DNA from: Candidatus Altimarinota bacterium
GTDB taxonomy: Bacteria; Patescibacteriota; Gracilibacteria; UBA4473
Assembly (NCBI GenBank): GCA_020631075.1
Contig: JAHDHX010000003.1
Span: forward strand, 124,001-188,000
DNA length: 64,000 bases
Direction of reading: 5' to 3'
Shown here: piece by piece, positions 29,073 through 36,921 of the stretch
Layout: each line of letters starts with the position of its first letter
Numbering within the stretch: the first letter of the stretch is position 1
Translations under genes and position numbers: made by a program
The notes under the pieces: model-generated
What the model was told of the DNA's origin: nothing
What the model saw: the letters and a program-made list of their open reading frames with translations, nothing else
Databases searched by the model: none

Positions 29073-29735
29073 ATGACTGCGCCGATAATCGTTTTGGAGG
29101 GGCTGGATGCTTGTGGGAAATCAACCCAGACGGAGTTGCTGCTCGAACGGCTGGCGGAGCGGTCGATCACGGTGGGGTGGCGACGGTTCCCTGGGTATAG
29201 CGTCACGAATGCGGGGGCTCGGATCTCGGCATACCTGCGGGGGGAGCTGGGGAATTTTCATGACATCCCGCCGCAGATGATCGCGGCGCTGTATGCGGCG
29301 GATAGGATAGCGGTTGTCGATGAAGTGGAAGAGCTGCGCCAGCGGTATGACGTGGTGCTGTTTGACCGTGGGGTGACTTCGAACCTGATATATACGCCAG
29401 CCCGCGCCACGGACGAGGCGGAGCGACAACAGCTGTCGGCGTATGTGGAACAGCTGGAGTATGATGTGTTTGGGTTCCCGCGGGAGAGCCTCGTGCTGTT
29501 TTTGGATGCGTCGCCTGAGGCTCGGGCGCAGATACACCACGCGAAGGGGCGGTTGCCTGACCTGCACGAAGCGGATGAGGTGTACCTTGCGCACGTGCGG
29601 GAGGTGGCGCTCCAACGCTGTGAGACGGATTTCCGCTGGGTGCGGATCCCTGTGGATACGGACGGTGCGCTGCACACCCCTGGGCAGATAAACGATGAAA
29701 TCTTGCAGCTGGTGACTGACCGCTTGCAGCGGTAG
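29073..29735 (+). CDS. tmk: Thymidylate kinase
   Basis: This 220-residue protein begins with IIVLEGLDACGKSTQTELL, the TMK P-loop (usual form EGxDGxGKSTQ, here with Ala-Cys). It has the arginine-containing VLFDRGVTSNLIY motif (DRxxxS) and the later LFLDASPEAR pattern. It phosphorylates dTMP to dTDP. The start is at the ATG 29073, because the open frame upstream to 28785 is opposite folP and unlike the family. It is divergent from folP and followed by folD on the same strand, so nucleotide and one-carbon genes cluster here. Confidence 0.93.
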   Translation: MTAPIIVLEGLDACGKSTQTELLLERLAERSITVGWRRFPGYSVTNAGARISAYLRGELGNFHDIPPQMIAALYAADRIAVVDEVEELRQRYDVVLFDRGVTSNLIYTPARATDEAERQQLSAYVEQLEYDVFGFPRESLVLFLDASPEARAQIHHAKGRLPDLHEADEVYLAHVREVALQRCETDFRWVRIPVDTDGALHTPGQINDEILQLVTDRLQR

Positions 29736-29770
29736 GTTTTCCTACTTCTGTCCCCTCCCCTATTTCACTC

Positions 29771-29800
29771 CTGACAGTTCTTACTCTTTCTCATTATCAT
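29771..29800 (+). promoter_or_regulatory. Promoter of folD
   Basis: CTGACA (29771-29776), 18 bases, TATCAT (29795-29800). The -10 overlaps the first ATG (29799), so transcription should start near the second ATG at 29808, 7 bases after the -10. Confidence 0.5.
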
Positions 29801-29807
29801 GACTCAC

Positions 29808-30692
29808 ATGACTGCTCCCAACACGCCAAATAATGTCTTGTCTGGCCGCACGCTGTCGGCGGAAATCATCACCAATGACCTGCGCCCGCGGGTGGAGGCC
29901 CTGCAGGCAAAAGGGATAACGCCTAAACTGGTGGTGGTGCTGATAGGTGACCACGCGGCGTCGGCGTCTTATGTGCGGCAAAAAGAGAAATCGGCGGCGA
30001 AGGCGGGGATAGTGTCTGAGGTGTGGCGGTATGAAGAAACGGTCACGGAAGCGGAAATCTTGCAGGTGATAGAGAAGATCAATCGGGATGAGAGCATACA
30101 CGGGGTGATAGTGCAGCTGCCTGTGCCTGACCATATCTCTGTGCCGGCGATCCTGAAGGCGATTGACCCTGCGAAGGATGTCGATGGGTTTACGCCTGAC
30201 AATGTGGGGAAGCTGTTTCAGGGGGAGGAGTGTCTGGCGTGCTGTACGCCGCAGGGGATAATGCACCTAGTGCGGGCGAGTGGGGTGGAAGTGTCGGGGG
30301 CGCACGCGGTGGTGGTGGGGCGGTCAAACATTGTGGGGAAACCCGTGGCGGGGTTGCTCCTCAACGCGAATGCGACGGTGACGATCTGCCACAGTCGCAC
30401 GCGTGACCTGAGTCACCACACGCGGCAGGCGGACATCCTCGTGGTGGCGGTGGGGCGGCCAAACTTCGTCACGGCGGAGCACGTCCGTGAGGGGGCGGTG
30501 GTGATAGATGTGGGGATACACCGTACGGAGGCAGGGAAACTGACGGGGGATGTGGACTATGACAGTGTGAGCCCACGGGCGAAGTGCATCACGCCAGTGC
30601 CCGGGGGGGTGGGGCCGATGACGGTGGTGTCGTTGATCCAGAACACGATCATTGCGGCGGAGCGGCTGGCTGAAGGAAAAGCGAGCCAGTAA
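29808..30692 (+). CDS. folD: Bifunctional methylenetetrahydrofolate dehydrogenase/cyclohydrolase
   Basis: This 294-residue protein has the FolD motifs: VLIGDHAASASYVRQKEKSA with the catalytic Lys, GVIVQLPVPDHI, DPAKDVDGFTPDNVG, CTPQGIMHL, the NADP-binding VVVGRSNIVGKPVA, and the C-terminal CITPVPGGVGPMTVVSL. It interconverts 5,10-methylene-THF and 10-formyl-THF. I choose the second ATG (MTAPNTPNN) because the first lies inside the -10 element. It runs toward rnhB, with 36 bases between the two stops and no clear terminator. Confidence 0.96.
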   Translation: MTAPNTPNNVLSGRTLSAEIITNDLRPRVEALQAKGITPKLVVVLIGDHAASASYVRQKEKSAAKAGIVSEVWRYEETVTEAEILQVIEKINRDESIHGVIVQLPVPDHISVPAILKAIDPAKDVDGFTPDNVGKLFQGEECLACCTPQGIMHLVRASGVEVSGAHAVVVGRSNIVGKPVAGLLLNANATVTICHSRTRDLSHHTRQADILVVAVGRPNFVTAEHVREGAVVIDVGIHRTEAGKLTGDVDYDSVSPRAKCITPVPGGVGPMTVVSLIQNTIIAAERLAEGKASQ

Positions 30693-30728
30693 GAGCGCAC
30701 ATTGCTGACCTGCCTGACCTGAGCGGAA

Positions 30729-31319
30729 CTAGAGGTCGAAGAGTGTCCGCTGGGTCAACCAAGTACGCAGCGGGTCGAAGCTCTGGCGGTGGAGACCGCA
30801 ATGACCGTGGGCCCGCAGCGCGGCCAAGTGGGGGGCAGTGCCGTAGCCTTTGTGCTGGGCGAAGCCGTAGTGTGGGTGAGTAGCGGCGGCCGCCACCATG
30901 GTGCGGTCGCGGGTGACTTTGGCGATGATGGACGCGGCACTGATGCACGGGTGCAGCGCGTCACCGTGGATGATGTCTTGGCTGGGGACGGCAAACTGAA
31001 AGCCGTCGCGACCGTCGACCAGTAGCTGGGTGGGGGCGGGCTGAAGACGGGCCACGGCCTGTTGCATGGCACTGTGGGTGGCGGGCTTGATGCCGAGCTG
31101 GTCAACGGTGCTGGCGCTGACGCTCCCCACGCCCCACACGCAGTGGGTGGTGACCCAGGTGTAGAGTGCCTCACGCTGGGGAGCGGTCAGGGCTTTGCTG
31201 TCGGTGAGCTCGGGCGGGGGGATGACCCCTGTGGGGAGGATGACCGCCCCTGCGACCACGGGGCCAGCCAGGGCTCCGCGGCCAGCTTCGTCGAGGCCAG
31301 CGGTGAGCAGGTGGGGCAT
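30729..31319 (-). CDS. rnhB: Ribonuclease HII
   Basis: This 196-residue protein has the RNase HII active site: AGLDEAGRGALAGPVVAGAV with the first two acidic residues, LLVDGRDGF with the third Asp, and HPCISAASIIAKVTRDR with the fourth. The YGFAQHKGYGTAPHLAAL segment is conserved. It removes ribonucleotides and RNA primers from DNA hybrids. The ATG at 31319 follows the pcrA stop by 8 bases, so it is co-transcribed with pcrA and perhaps murC. The frame is open upstream but that part overlaps pcrA out of frame. Confidence 0.95.
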   Translation of the reverse strand: MPHLLTAGLDEAGRGALAGPVVAGAVILPTGVIPPPELTDSKALTAPQREALYTWVTTHCVWGVGSVSASTVDQLGIKPATHSAMQQAVARLQPAPTQLLVDGRDGFQFAVPSQDIIHGDALHPCISAASIIAKVTRDRTMVAAAATHPHYGFAQHKGYGTAPHLAALRAHGHCGLHRQSFDPLRTWLTQRTLFDL

Positions 31320-31326
31320 GAGAACG

Positions 31327-33579
31327 TTATTCGAGGCACTTGCGGATGGGGGCGACTGACGCGACGAGCTTTTTGAGTCCCTTGGACGCGAAGCTGACGG
31401 ACAGGACGTCACCCCGCACGGCCACGACGGTGCCATTGCCCCATGACTGGTGCTCGATCTTGTCACCTGGGCGGAGGTTGACGGCGTCGGGGGTTTCGTC
31501 GCTGAAGGGCTCGGGGGTGGGGGCGTCACGGGTGGCACGACTCAGAGGGGTCTGCACCCTTGAGCGGTTGACGGGTGGGGTGCTGAAGCTGGTGCCGCTG
31601 GTCAGCCAAGAGGCGTAGTGGCCATCGGCGCTGGCGCCGTAGGAGTGCACTTGGGTGGCGGAGTCGGTTAGCTCACGCAGGAAGCTGGAGGGGCTGGCGA
31701 TCTCTGTCCGACCGTAGAGCATCCGCTGGCGGGTGTGGTATATACGGAGATGGGCTTCGGCCCGTGTGATGGCGACGTAGCCAAGGCGGCGTTCTTCTTC
31801 GACGCCCTCAAAGTGGAGCTGGGAGGACTGTGAGGGGATGATCCCCTCCTCCCACCCTGGGAGGTAGACGCGGGGGAATTCGAGGCCCTTGGAGCTGTGG
31901 ATGGTCATCAAGGTGACGCGGTCGTCGGCGTCGTTGAGCTTGTCGGTGTCACTCATCAGGGCGACGCCTTCCAGAAAGGCGGCGAGGGGTTCGTCGGCGG
32001 TGTCGTACCGCCCTGCGACGGAAAAGAGTTCGCGGACATTTTGCTGGCGGCTCTCGCCCTCGGCGGTGCCGTCGTCAAGGTGTTCGAGGAATTTGATGTG
32101 TTCGATCAGGCGGTCGAGGAGGATGGAAATGGGTTTGGTGCCGTATTGCTGACGGAATTTGAGAATCATGTCGGCAAAGTCTTGCAGGGTTTTGCGTTTG
32201 CTGGCGTTGAGGAAGGTGAGCTCTGCGGCGTCTTGGCAGACTTCGAGCAGGCCCATGGTGTAGGCGCGAGCGTACTCACCCAAGGCTTCGAGGGTGGTTT
32301 TACCGATCTTTCGTTTGGGGACATTAATGATGCGCAGGAAGGCGAGGTCGTCGCGGGGGTTGAAGATAAGGCGGAGGTAGGCGATGAGGTCTTTGATCTC
32401 GCGGCGGTCAAAAAACCGTACGCCGCCGACGATCTGGTAGGGGATCTGCAGACGGAGGAGGGCTTCTTCGATGGCTCGGGACTGGGCGTTCATGCGGTAG
32501 AGGATGGCGCAGCTGTGGTAGTCACCGCCCTGTTCGCGTACATAATCCTTAATGTCTTTGGCGATTTCGTTGCCTTCTTCTTTTTCGTTGCGGACTTCGA
32601 CGATCTGCACTTTGTCGCCGTCGTTTTCTTCGGTCCAGAGCTCTTTTTGGTGGCCGGTGCGGTTGTGTGAGATGAGGGAGTTGGCGCAGTCGAGGATGTG
32701 CCCTGTGGAGCGGTAGTTGCGGGTGAGCTTAATGACGGCGGCCTGGGGGAAGTCTTTATTAAAATTAAGGATGTTGGTGTAGTCGGCACCGCGGAAAGAG
32801 TAAATGGACTGGTGGTCGTCGCCGATGACGCAGAGGTTTTGGCGGGGGTCGGCCAGCAGGCGGATCAGGCGGTATTGGGCGAAATTGGTGTCTTGGTACT
32901 CGTCAACCATGATGTGCTGCCACCGTGCTCGGTATTGCTCTAGCACTGTTGGGCATTGCTCCATGAGCTCGACGGTGACCTTGAGCAAGTCGTCGAAGTC
33001 GAGGGCGTTGTGGTCTCTGAGTCGCTTTTGGTAGAGGGGGTAGAGTTTTTTGACGGCTTGGGTGAAGCGGTTGGATTCGAGCTCGGCGGCGAGCTGGTCG
33101 GGGGAGATGAGGTGGTTTTTGGCGTGGGAAATGTGGCTGAGCACGGCGCGGTATTTGATCTCTTTATCGCTGTAGCCTGACTCTTTGATGAGGAGTTTCA
33201 TCAATGAGCGGCTGTCGTCTGTGTCGAAGATGACAAAGTTGCGGTCATAGCCCGACTGGAGCTGCTGGATGTGGCGTCGCAGCAACCGTGCACAGATGGC
33301 GTGAAAGGTGCCGACAGTGGGCATGATGGGGCGTTGGACTTCGGTGGTGGACCGCAGGAGGGACTCGATGCGGGATTTCATTTCGTTGGCGGCTTTGTTG
33401 GTGAAGGTGACGGCCAAGATGTTGTCGCCTTCGATGCCTTGGGTCATGAGGTAGGCGATGCGGTGGGTGAGGCATTTGGTCTTGCCACTGCCCGCCCCCG
33501 CCAAGATCAACAAAGGGCCAGCGGTGATTTGGACGGCTTGGGCCTGGGCGGGGTTGAGCGAGTCGAGGATGGCGGACAT
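31327..33579 (-). CDS. pcrA: UvrD/PcrA-type superfamily 1 DNA helicase
   Basis: This 750-residue protein starts ILDSLNPAQAQAVQ (Q motif) and LILAGAGSGKTKCLTHRIAYL (Walker A). It continues with MVDEYQDTN (Walker B), VIGDDHQSIYSFRGAD, LTRNYRST, TIHSSKGLEFPRVYLPG and GYVAITRAE. The C-terminal ~45 residues (PGDKIEHQSWGNGTV and on) form the PcrA/UvrD tudor-like domain that binds RNA polymerase. It unwinds DNA 3' to 5' in repair and replication-fork rescue. The start at 33579 fits homologues, although the frame is open to 34080. It is downstream of murC and upstream of rnhB on the same strand. Confidence 0.95.
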   Translation of the reverse strand: MSAILDSLNPAQAQAVQITAGPLLILAGAGSGKTKCLTHRIAYLMTQGIEGDNILAVTFTNKAANEMKSRIESLLRSTTEVQRPIMPTVGTFHAICARLLRRHIQQLQSGYDRNFVIFDTDDSRSLMKLLIKESGYSDKEIKYRAVLSHISHAKNHLISPDQLAAELESNRFTQAVKKLYPLYQKRLRDHNALDFDDLLKVTVELMEQCPTVLEQYRARWQHIMVDEYQDTNFAQYRLIRLLADPRQNLCVIGDDHQSIYSFRGADYTNILNFNKDFPQAAVIKLTRNYRSTGHILDCANSLISHNRTGHQKELWTEENDGDKVQIVEVRNEKEEGNEIAKDIKDYVREQGGDYHSCAILYRMNAQSRAIEEALLRLQIPYQIVGGVRFFDRREIKDLIAYLRLIFNPRDDLAFLRIINVPKRKIGKTTLEALGEYARAYTMGLLEVCQDAAELTFLNASKRKTLQDFADMILKFRQQYGTKPISILLDRLIEHIKFLEHLDDGTAEGESRQQNVRELFSVAGRYDTADEPLAAFLEGVALMSDTDKLNDADDRVTLMTIHSSKGLEFPRVYLPGWEEGIIPSQSSQLHFEGVEEERRLGYVAITRAEAHLRIYHTRQRMLYGRTEIASPSSFLRELTDSATQVHSYGASADGHYASWLTSGTSFSTPPVNRSRVQTPLSRATRDAPTPEPFSDETPDAVNLRPGDKIEHQSWGNGTVVAVRGDVLSVSFASKGLKKLVASVAPIRKCLE

Positions 33580-33866
33580 GGGCAAGAGGGGGCCAGCAAG
33601 AAAGGGGTCGCGGTGGAGGGTACTGAGACTGGTGGGGGGACTCAACACTACCGAGCGAAACTTTGTGAGTGTTTCCTTAACGGAAACACTGATAAACTCA
33701 AAAAGATGTGAAAAACATTGATAAAGAGTCGCCATCAAAAAAGGATCTTTGGGGTGCTTTTTCACTCCAGAACCGTCACGGGGTCGAAAGACCCCGTGAG
33801 AACCTGTCGTAAAAAATCTTCCCAAAATCTCTCTTTTTATGATTGACGAGACTTTATCAGTGTTTC
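33580..33866. other. Intergenic region murC-pcrA with three copies of an 18-bp motif and a hairpin
   Basis: These 287 bases hold no gene. The motif GGAAACACTGATAAA(C/G)TC occurs at 33682-33699 (plus strand), at 33850-33867 (minus strand, running into the murC stop), and as a diverged copy at 33710-33728 (plus strand). The first copy is also the right arm of a perfect palindrome. Between them CACGGGGTC-GAAA-GACCCCGTG (33777-33798) makes a strong hairpin without a T-run. Confidence 0.7.
33668..33690. repeat. Perfect 9+9 palindrome upstream of pcrA
   Basis: AGTGTTTCC, five bases, GGAAACACT, located 90-110 bases upstream of the pcrA start. It could be a dimeric-repressor operator or part of a small mobile repeat whose opposite end lies at 33850-33867. 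Confidence 0.7.
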
Positions 33867-35126
33867 CTAACGTGAAACGGCAAAGGCGGCCTGTGACAGG
33901 GAGTCGATCTGGCCCGCGCCCATGCAGAGGATGATGTGGCCCTGTGGAACGGACTCCGCCCAGGTGCTGAGGTCGGCGGCACTGCGCACGACGGTGCCGT
34001 GGCCGATGTCGCGCTGGAGGGACTCGATGCGGATAGATTGCTGGTCGGTGGGGGTGTCGCGTGCGGCGTAGATAGGGCAAAGGGCCAAGTGCGACACGGG
34101 TCGCAGCACGGCCACGAAGTCTTGCCAGAGGGCGCGGGTGCGGGCGTGCTGGTGGGGTTCGTAGATGAGGTGGATGGGGACTTCGGGGTGGGCTTCGCCG
34201 AGGGCCTGCAGGGTGGCGGTGATCTCGGTGGGGTGGTGGCCGTAGTCAGAGTAGATGATGCGGCCCAGGTAGTCGGGTTTGCGCTCTAACCGACGGGCGG
34301 AGCCCTGCCACTGGTGCAGGGCCTGGCGGATGGTGTCGTCGGGGTAGCCTTGGTCGTGGAGCCACGCATGGGCGAGGGTGGCATTGGCCCGATAGTGTGC
34401 CCCTGGCACCTGCAAGGTGATGGGACGCGGCAGCGCCGACACGGGGCGGGGGGTGGCCCCGCTGCGGGTGACCAAGCGGGCGGCGTGGGTGTCGGCCGCG
34501 TGGTAGTAGACCTGCTGGGTCTGTGACAAAAATGACACAAAGGCGGCCTCGTAGTCGGCCATGGTGGGGAAGGCGTCGGGGTGGTCGTGCTCGACATTCG
34601 TCAGGAGGACGACCTCGGGGTGCAGGTGGCGGAAGTTTGCGCGGTACTCGCAGGCTTCGAGGAGTGTCCAGTGGCCGTTGCCTGGGCGGAAGTTGCGGCC
34701 ATTGAAATCACGCACGCGGGCCCCGACCAGCACGCGTGGGTCCGCCCCGAGGTGCCCAAGGGCTGTGCCCAGCAGGCTGACGGTGCTGGTCTTGCCGTGG
34801 GTGCCCGTGACGGCCAGTGTGGGTGATTGCTGGCTGATCTCACCTAAGACCTCAAAGTAGCTGCGCTGCTCGACCCCGAGGGTGCGAGCCTGGGCGCGTT
34901 CGGCCTGGGTGGGGGGGACGGCTTCGGAGTAGATGACACGATCAAGGTCGGGGGTGATGTTGGACGCGGTCTGGTCGGTGGTGAGGGTGATGCCCTGCTG
35001 GGACAGGATGGGCCAGATCTCGGTGCTTTGGCGGTCGGACCCGCTGACGTCGTGGCCCTGGTGGGAGTACCACTGGGCGAGCGCTGAGGTGCCGATGCCA
35101 CCGATGCCGCTGAAAAAAATTTTCAT
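33867..35126 (-). CDS. murC: UDP-N-acetylmuramate--L-alanine ligase
   Basis: This 419-residue protein begins with the MurC Rossmann motif MKIFFSGIGGIGTSALA. It has the ATP-binding VTGTHGKTSTVSLLG near residue 110, the NVEHDHPDAFPT motif, and the C-terminal SDYGHHPTEITATL diagnostic of MurC. It adds L-alanine to UDP-MurNAc, the first step of the peptidoglycan stem peptide. It is shorter than E. coli MurC (491), mainly in loops. The ATG at 35126 is chosen by homology; eight more codons are open upstream from a TTG. It is divergent from the DUF2177 gene and followed by pcrA. Confidence 0.93.
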   Translation of the reverse strand: MKIFFSGIGGIGTSALAQWYSHQGHDVSGSDRQSTEIWPILSQQGITLTTDQTASNITPDLDRVIYSEAVPPTQAERAQARTLGVEQRSYFEVLGEISQQSPTLAVTGTHGKTSTVSLLGTALGHLGADPRVLVGARVRDFNGRNFRPGNGHWTLLEACEYRANFRHLHPEVVLLTNVEHDHPDAFPTMADYEAAFVSFLSQTQQVYYHAADTHAARLVTRSGATPRPVSALPRPITLQVPGAHYRANATLAHAWLHDQGYPDDTIRQALHQWQGSARRLERKPDYLGRIIYSDYGHHPTEITATLQALGEAHPEVPIHLIYEPHQHARTRALWQDFVAVLRPVSHLALCPIYAARDTPTDQQSIRIESLQRDIGHGTVVRSAADLSTWAESVPQGHIILCMGAGQIDSLSQAAFAVSR

Positions 35127-35188
35127 GTGAGGGATTTCAACGTAAAACAATCCGTGAGAGGTGTCTACGAATGTCAGGGGGAGCGGCG

Positions 35189-35217
35189 TTGAGCGGTGGG
35201 GGGAATTGGGCTAGAGT
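35189..35217 (+). promoter_or_regulatory. Promoter of the DUF2177 gene
   Basis: TTGAGC (35189-35194), 17 bases, TAGAGT (35212-35217). The ATG at 35225 is 7 bases after the -10, as expected for a leaderless mRNA. Confidence 0.5.
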
Positions 35218-35224
35218 CAGTGGC

Positions 35225-35620
35225 ATGACAACCTACATAGGAACGTACATTGCGGCGCTGGTGACCTTCACGGTGATGGATGGGCTCTGGCTGGGGGTGA
35301 TCGGGAAGGGGTTTTATCTGGAATACTTGGGGTACATTATGACCGACCAAGTGAACTGGGTGGCGGCGGCGGTGTTTTACTTGCTGTATTTAGCGGGGGT
35401 GTTGCACTTTGCGGTGTGGCCGAGCCAGTCAGTCAGTCAAGCGGCGGTGCAGGGGGCGCTGCTGGGGGGGCTGTGCTATGCGACCTTTGAGCTGACGGCG
35501 CTGGCGACCCTTAAGGATTGGCCGTTGGGGATTGTGTTTATCGACATTGCGTGGGGGGTGGTGCTCAACACCGTGGTGGCGGCGGTGGCATACGCGGCGT
35601 GGCGACACTTGGCGGGGTGA
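35225..35620 (+). CDS. DUF2177 family membrane protein
   Basis: This 131-residue protein has four hydrophobic segments (about residues 4-20, 45-63, 77-97 and 105-126). It shows the DUF2177 pattern: VMDGLWLGVIGKGFY, then GALLGGLCYATFELTALATLKDWP and DIAWGVVLN. The family is small, polytopic and of unknown biochemical role. The ATG at 35225 gives a start directly at the first membrane helix and lies 7 bases after a -10 element. It is a single gene between divergent murC and the convergent VirB2-like pair. Confidence 0.88.
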   Translation: MTTYIGTYIAALVTFTVMDGLWLGVIGKGFYLEYLGYIMTDQVNWVAAAVFYLLYLAGVLHFAVWPSQSVSQAAVQGALLGGLCYATFELTALATLKDWPLGIVFIDIAWGVVLNTVVAAVAYAAWRHLAG

Positions 35621-35652
35621 GGGGAGTGAAGGGGGGCGTGCAAAAATTTAAT

Positions 35653-36921
35653 CTACTCTTCGGTGGAGGTGGCGGCGCTGTCGATGGTGCCGACTGCCTC
35701 GGGGAAGAGGGGGTCGCGCCCTGCGTAGAACTCTTGCAGGTTGGTCTGGCCGTCGTTGTCGGGGTCCATGGTGGCGTAGTTGATGGGGGGGCGGTAGGGC
35801 CGCCCAGTGCCGTCGACTAACTCCATGAAGACTTCCCACTCGTCGGGGAGGCCGTTGGCGTCGTTGTCAGGGTTGGGCACGCGGGGGTGCAGGCCGTTGA
35901 TGGCTTCGTGGTAGTTGCTGAAGGTGTCGCCGTCGGCGTCGGCAGCGAAGCCGTCGCTGGGGTCGTTGAGGTTGAAGCCGTACTCTTGTTCGATCGCGTC
36001 GGTGAGGCCGTCGCCGTCGGTGTCTTTGTCGACGACAAAGAAAGAGGGGTTGATGGTGCGCAGAAGTGCCCCCGAGAGGAAGAGGAGCGCCATGCTGGCG
36101 AGGGCTTGAATGATGCGGGTTTTGCCTTGTTCGTATTGGTTTTGGTCGAAGCCAGCGATGCTCATCTGCACGCCGCTGATGACGATGACCAGCACGCAGA
36201 CAATGCCAATGAGTGACGCGCCGTAGCGAAACGCCACCGTGACGTAGCTGGAAAGCAGGTCGACCCCCGTGGTGCCCGTGACGGCGCTGAGGTCGCCCAG
36301 GCTTTCCTCCAGCGGGATGCAATATCGTACCTCTTGGGCATAATACTGCGTGGTGGGGATGCGCGGGAGTTTGGAGATTTCGTAGCGCTCGGCCGCGGAG
36401 TCGAGGCCCTGGGCCTGCACAACGGCCAGCTGGTCGGGGTCGATGACGTAGTCGGTGGTCTCGACGGTGCTCCACCACTTGATCCTGCCGTCGGGGGACT
36501 CGGCACAGAAGCAGGGCCAGCGTTCGAGTGTTTCGAGATTACGGATGGGGGGGATGGGGATGGGGGGCTGGCTGTCGTCGGTGGCGGTGTAGAAGACATT
36601 GACGCACTGACCTGCGGGGAGTTTTTGGCGGAAGAAATTGATCAGTTCGGTGGGGTCGCCCTTGAGGGTACCCGTGTCGTCGGTGAGTTTGAGGTGGCAG
36701 CGTTCGTTGGGGGTACGCTTATTGCAGGGCTGGCACTCCTCACCGACGAGGTTGTCATTCTCATCGACATTCAGCACCCAGCTGCCGTTTTCTTGTTTGT
36801 ATGGGTCGCACTCTTTGGTGGTTTGGTCGGTGCTGGTGCTTTCGTCTTGGGCAAAGGCGTGGGGGGCACTGCCCAGCAGCAGCACCCAGAGGCTCAAGGT
36901 CAGTAGAAAGAGCTGCCTCAT
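35653..36921 (-). CDS. Exported protein with VirB2/TrbC-like membrane pair and calcium-binding TSP3-type repeats
   Basis: This 422-residue protein has a signal peptide (residues 1-24, ending AHAFA-QD) and a Cys-rich ~200-residue domain (about nine Cys). Two membrane segments follow (about 232-252 and 268-288), separated by a short charged loop as in VirB2/TrbC pilin-like proteins. The C-terminal ~120 residues carry acidic DxDxDG-type loops (DKDTDGDGLTD, DADGDTFSNYHEAI, DNDANGLPDEW, DPDNDGQTNLQEF), which are thrombospondin type 3-like calcium sites. Its start overlaps the stop of the 546-residue gene by 4 bases, so the two products probably work together. A surface or secretion role is inferred from topology alone. 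Confidence 0.75.
   Translation of the reverse strand: MRQLFLLTLSLWVLLLGSAPHAFAQDESTSTDQTTKECDPYKQENGSWVLNVDENDNLVGEECQPCNKRTPNERCHLKLTDDTGTLKGDPTELINFFRQKLPAGQCVNVFYTATDDSQPPIPIPPIRNLETLERWPCFCAESPDGRIKWWSTVETTDYVIDPDQLAVVQAQGLDSAAERYEISKLPRIPTTQYYAQEVRYCIPLEESLGDLSAVTGTTGVDLLSSYVTVAFRYGASLIGIVCVLVIVISGVQMSIAGFDQNQYEQGKTRIIQALASMALLFLSGALLRTINPSFFVVDKDTDGDGLTDAIEQEYGFNLNDPSDGFAADADGDTFSNYHEAINGLHPRVPNPDNDANGLPDEWEVFMELVDGTGRPYRPPINYATMDPDNDGQTNLQEFYAGRDPLFPEAVGTIDSAATSTEE

Noticed and set aside
31320-31538. N-terminal extension of rnhB
   Set aside because: It lies inside the end of pcrA in another frame and precedes the conserved RNase HII N-terminus at 31319.
33580-34080. N-terminal extension of pcrA
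   Set aside because: The extension covers the repeat-rich intergenic region and the end of murC and has no helicase similarity.
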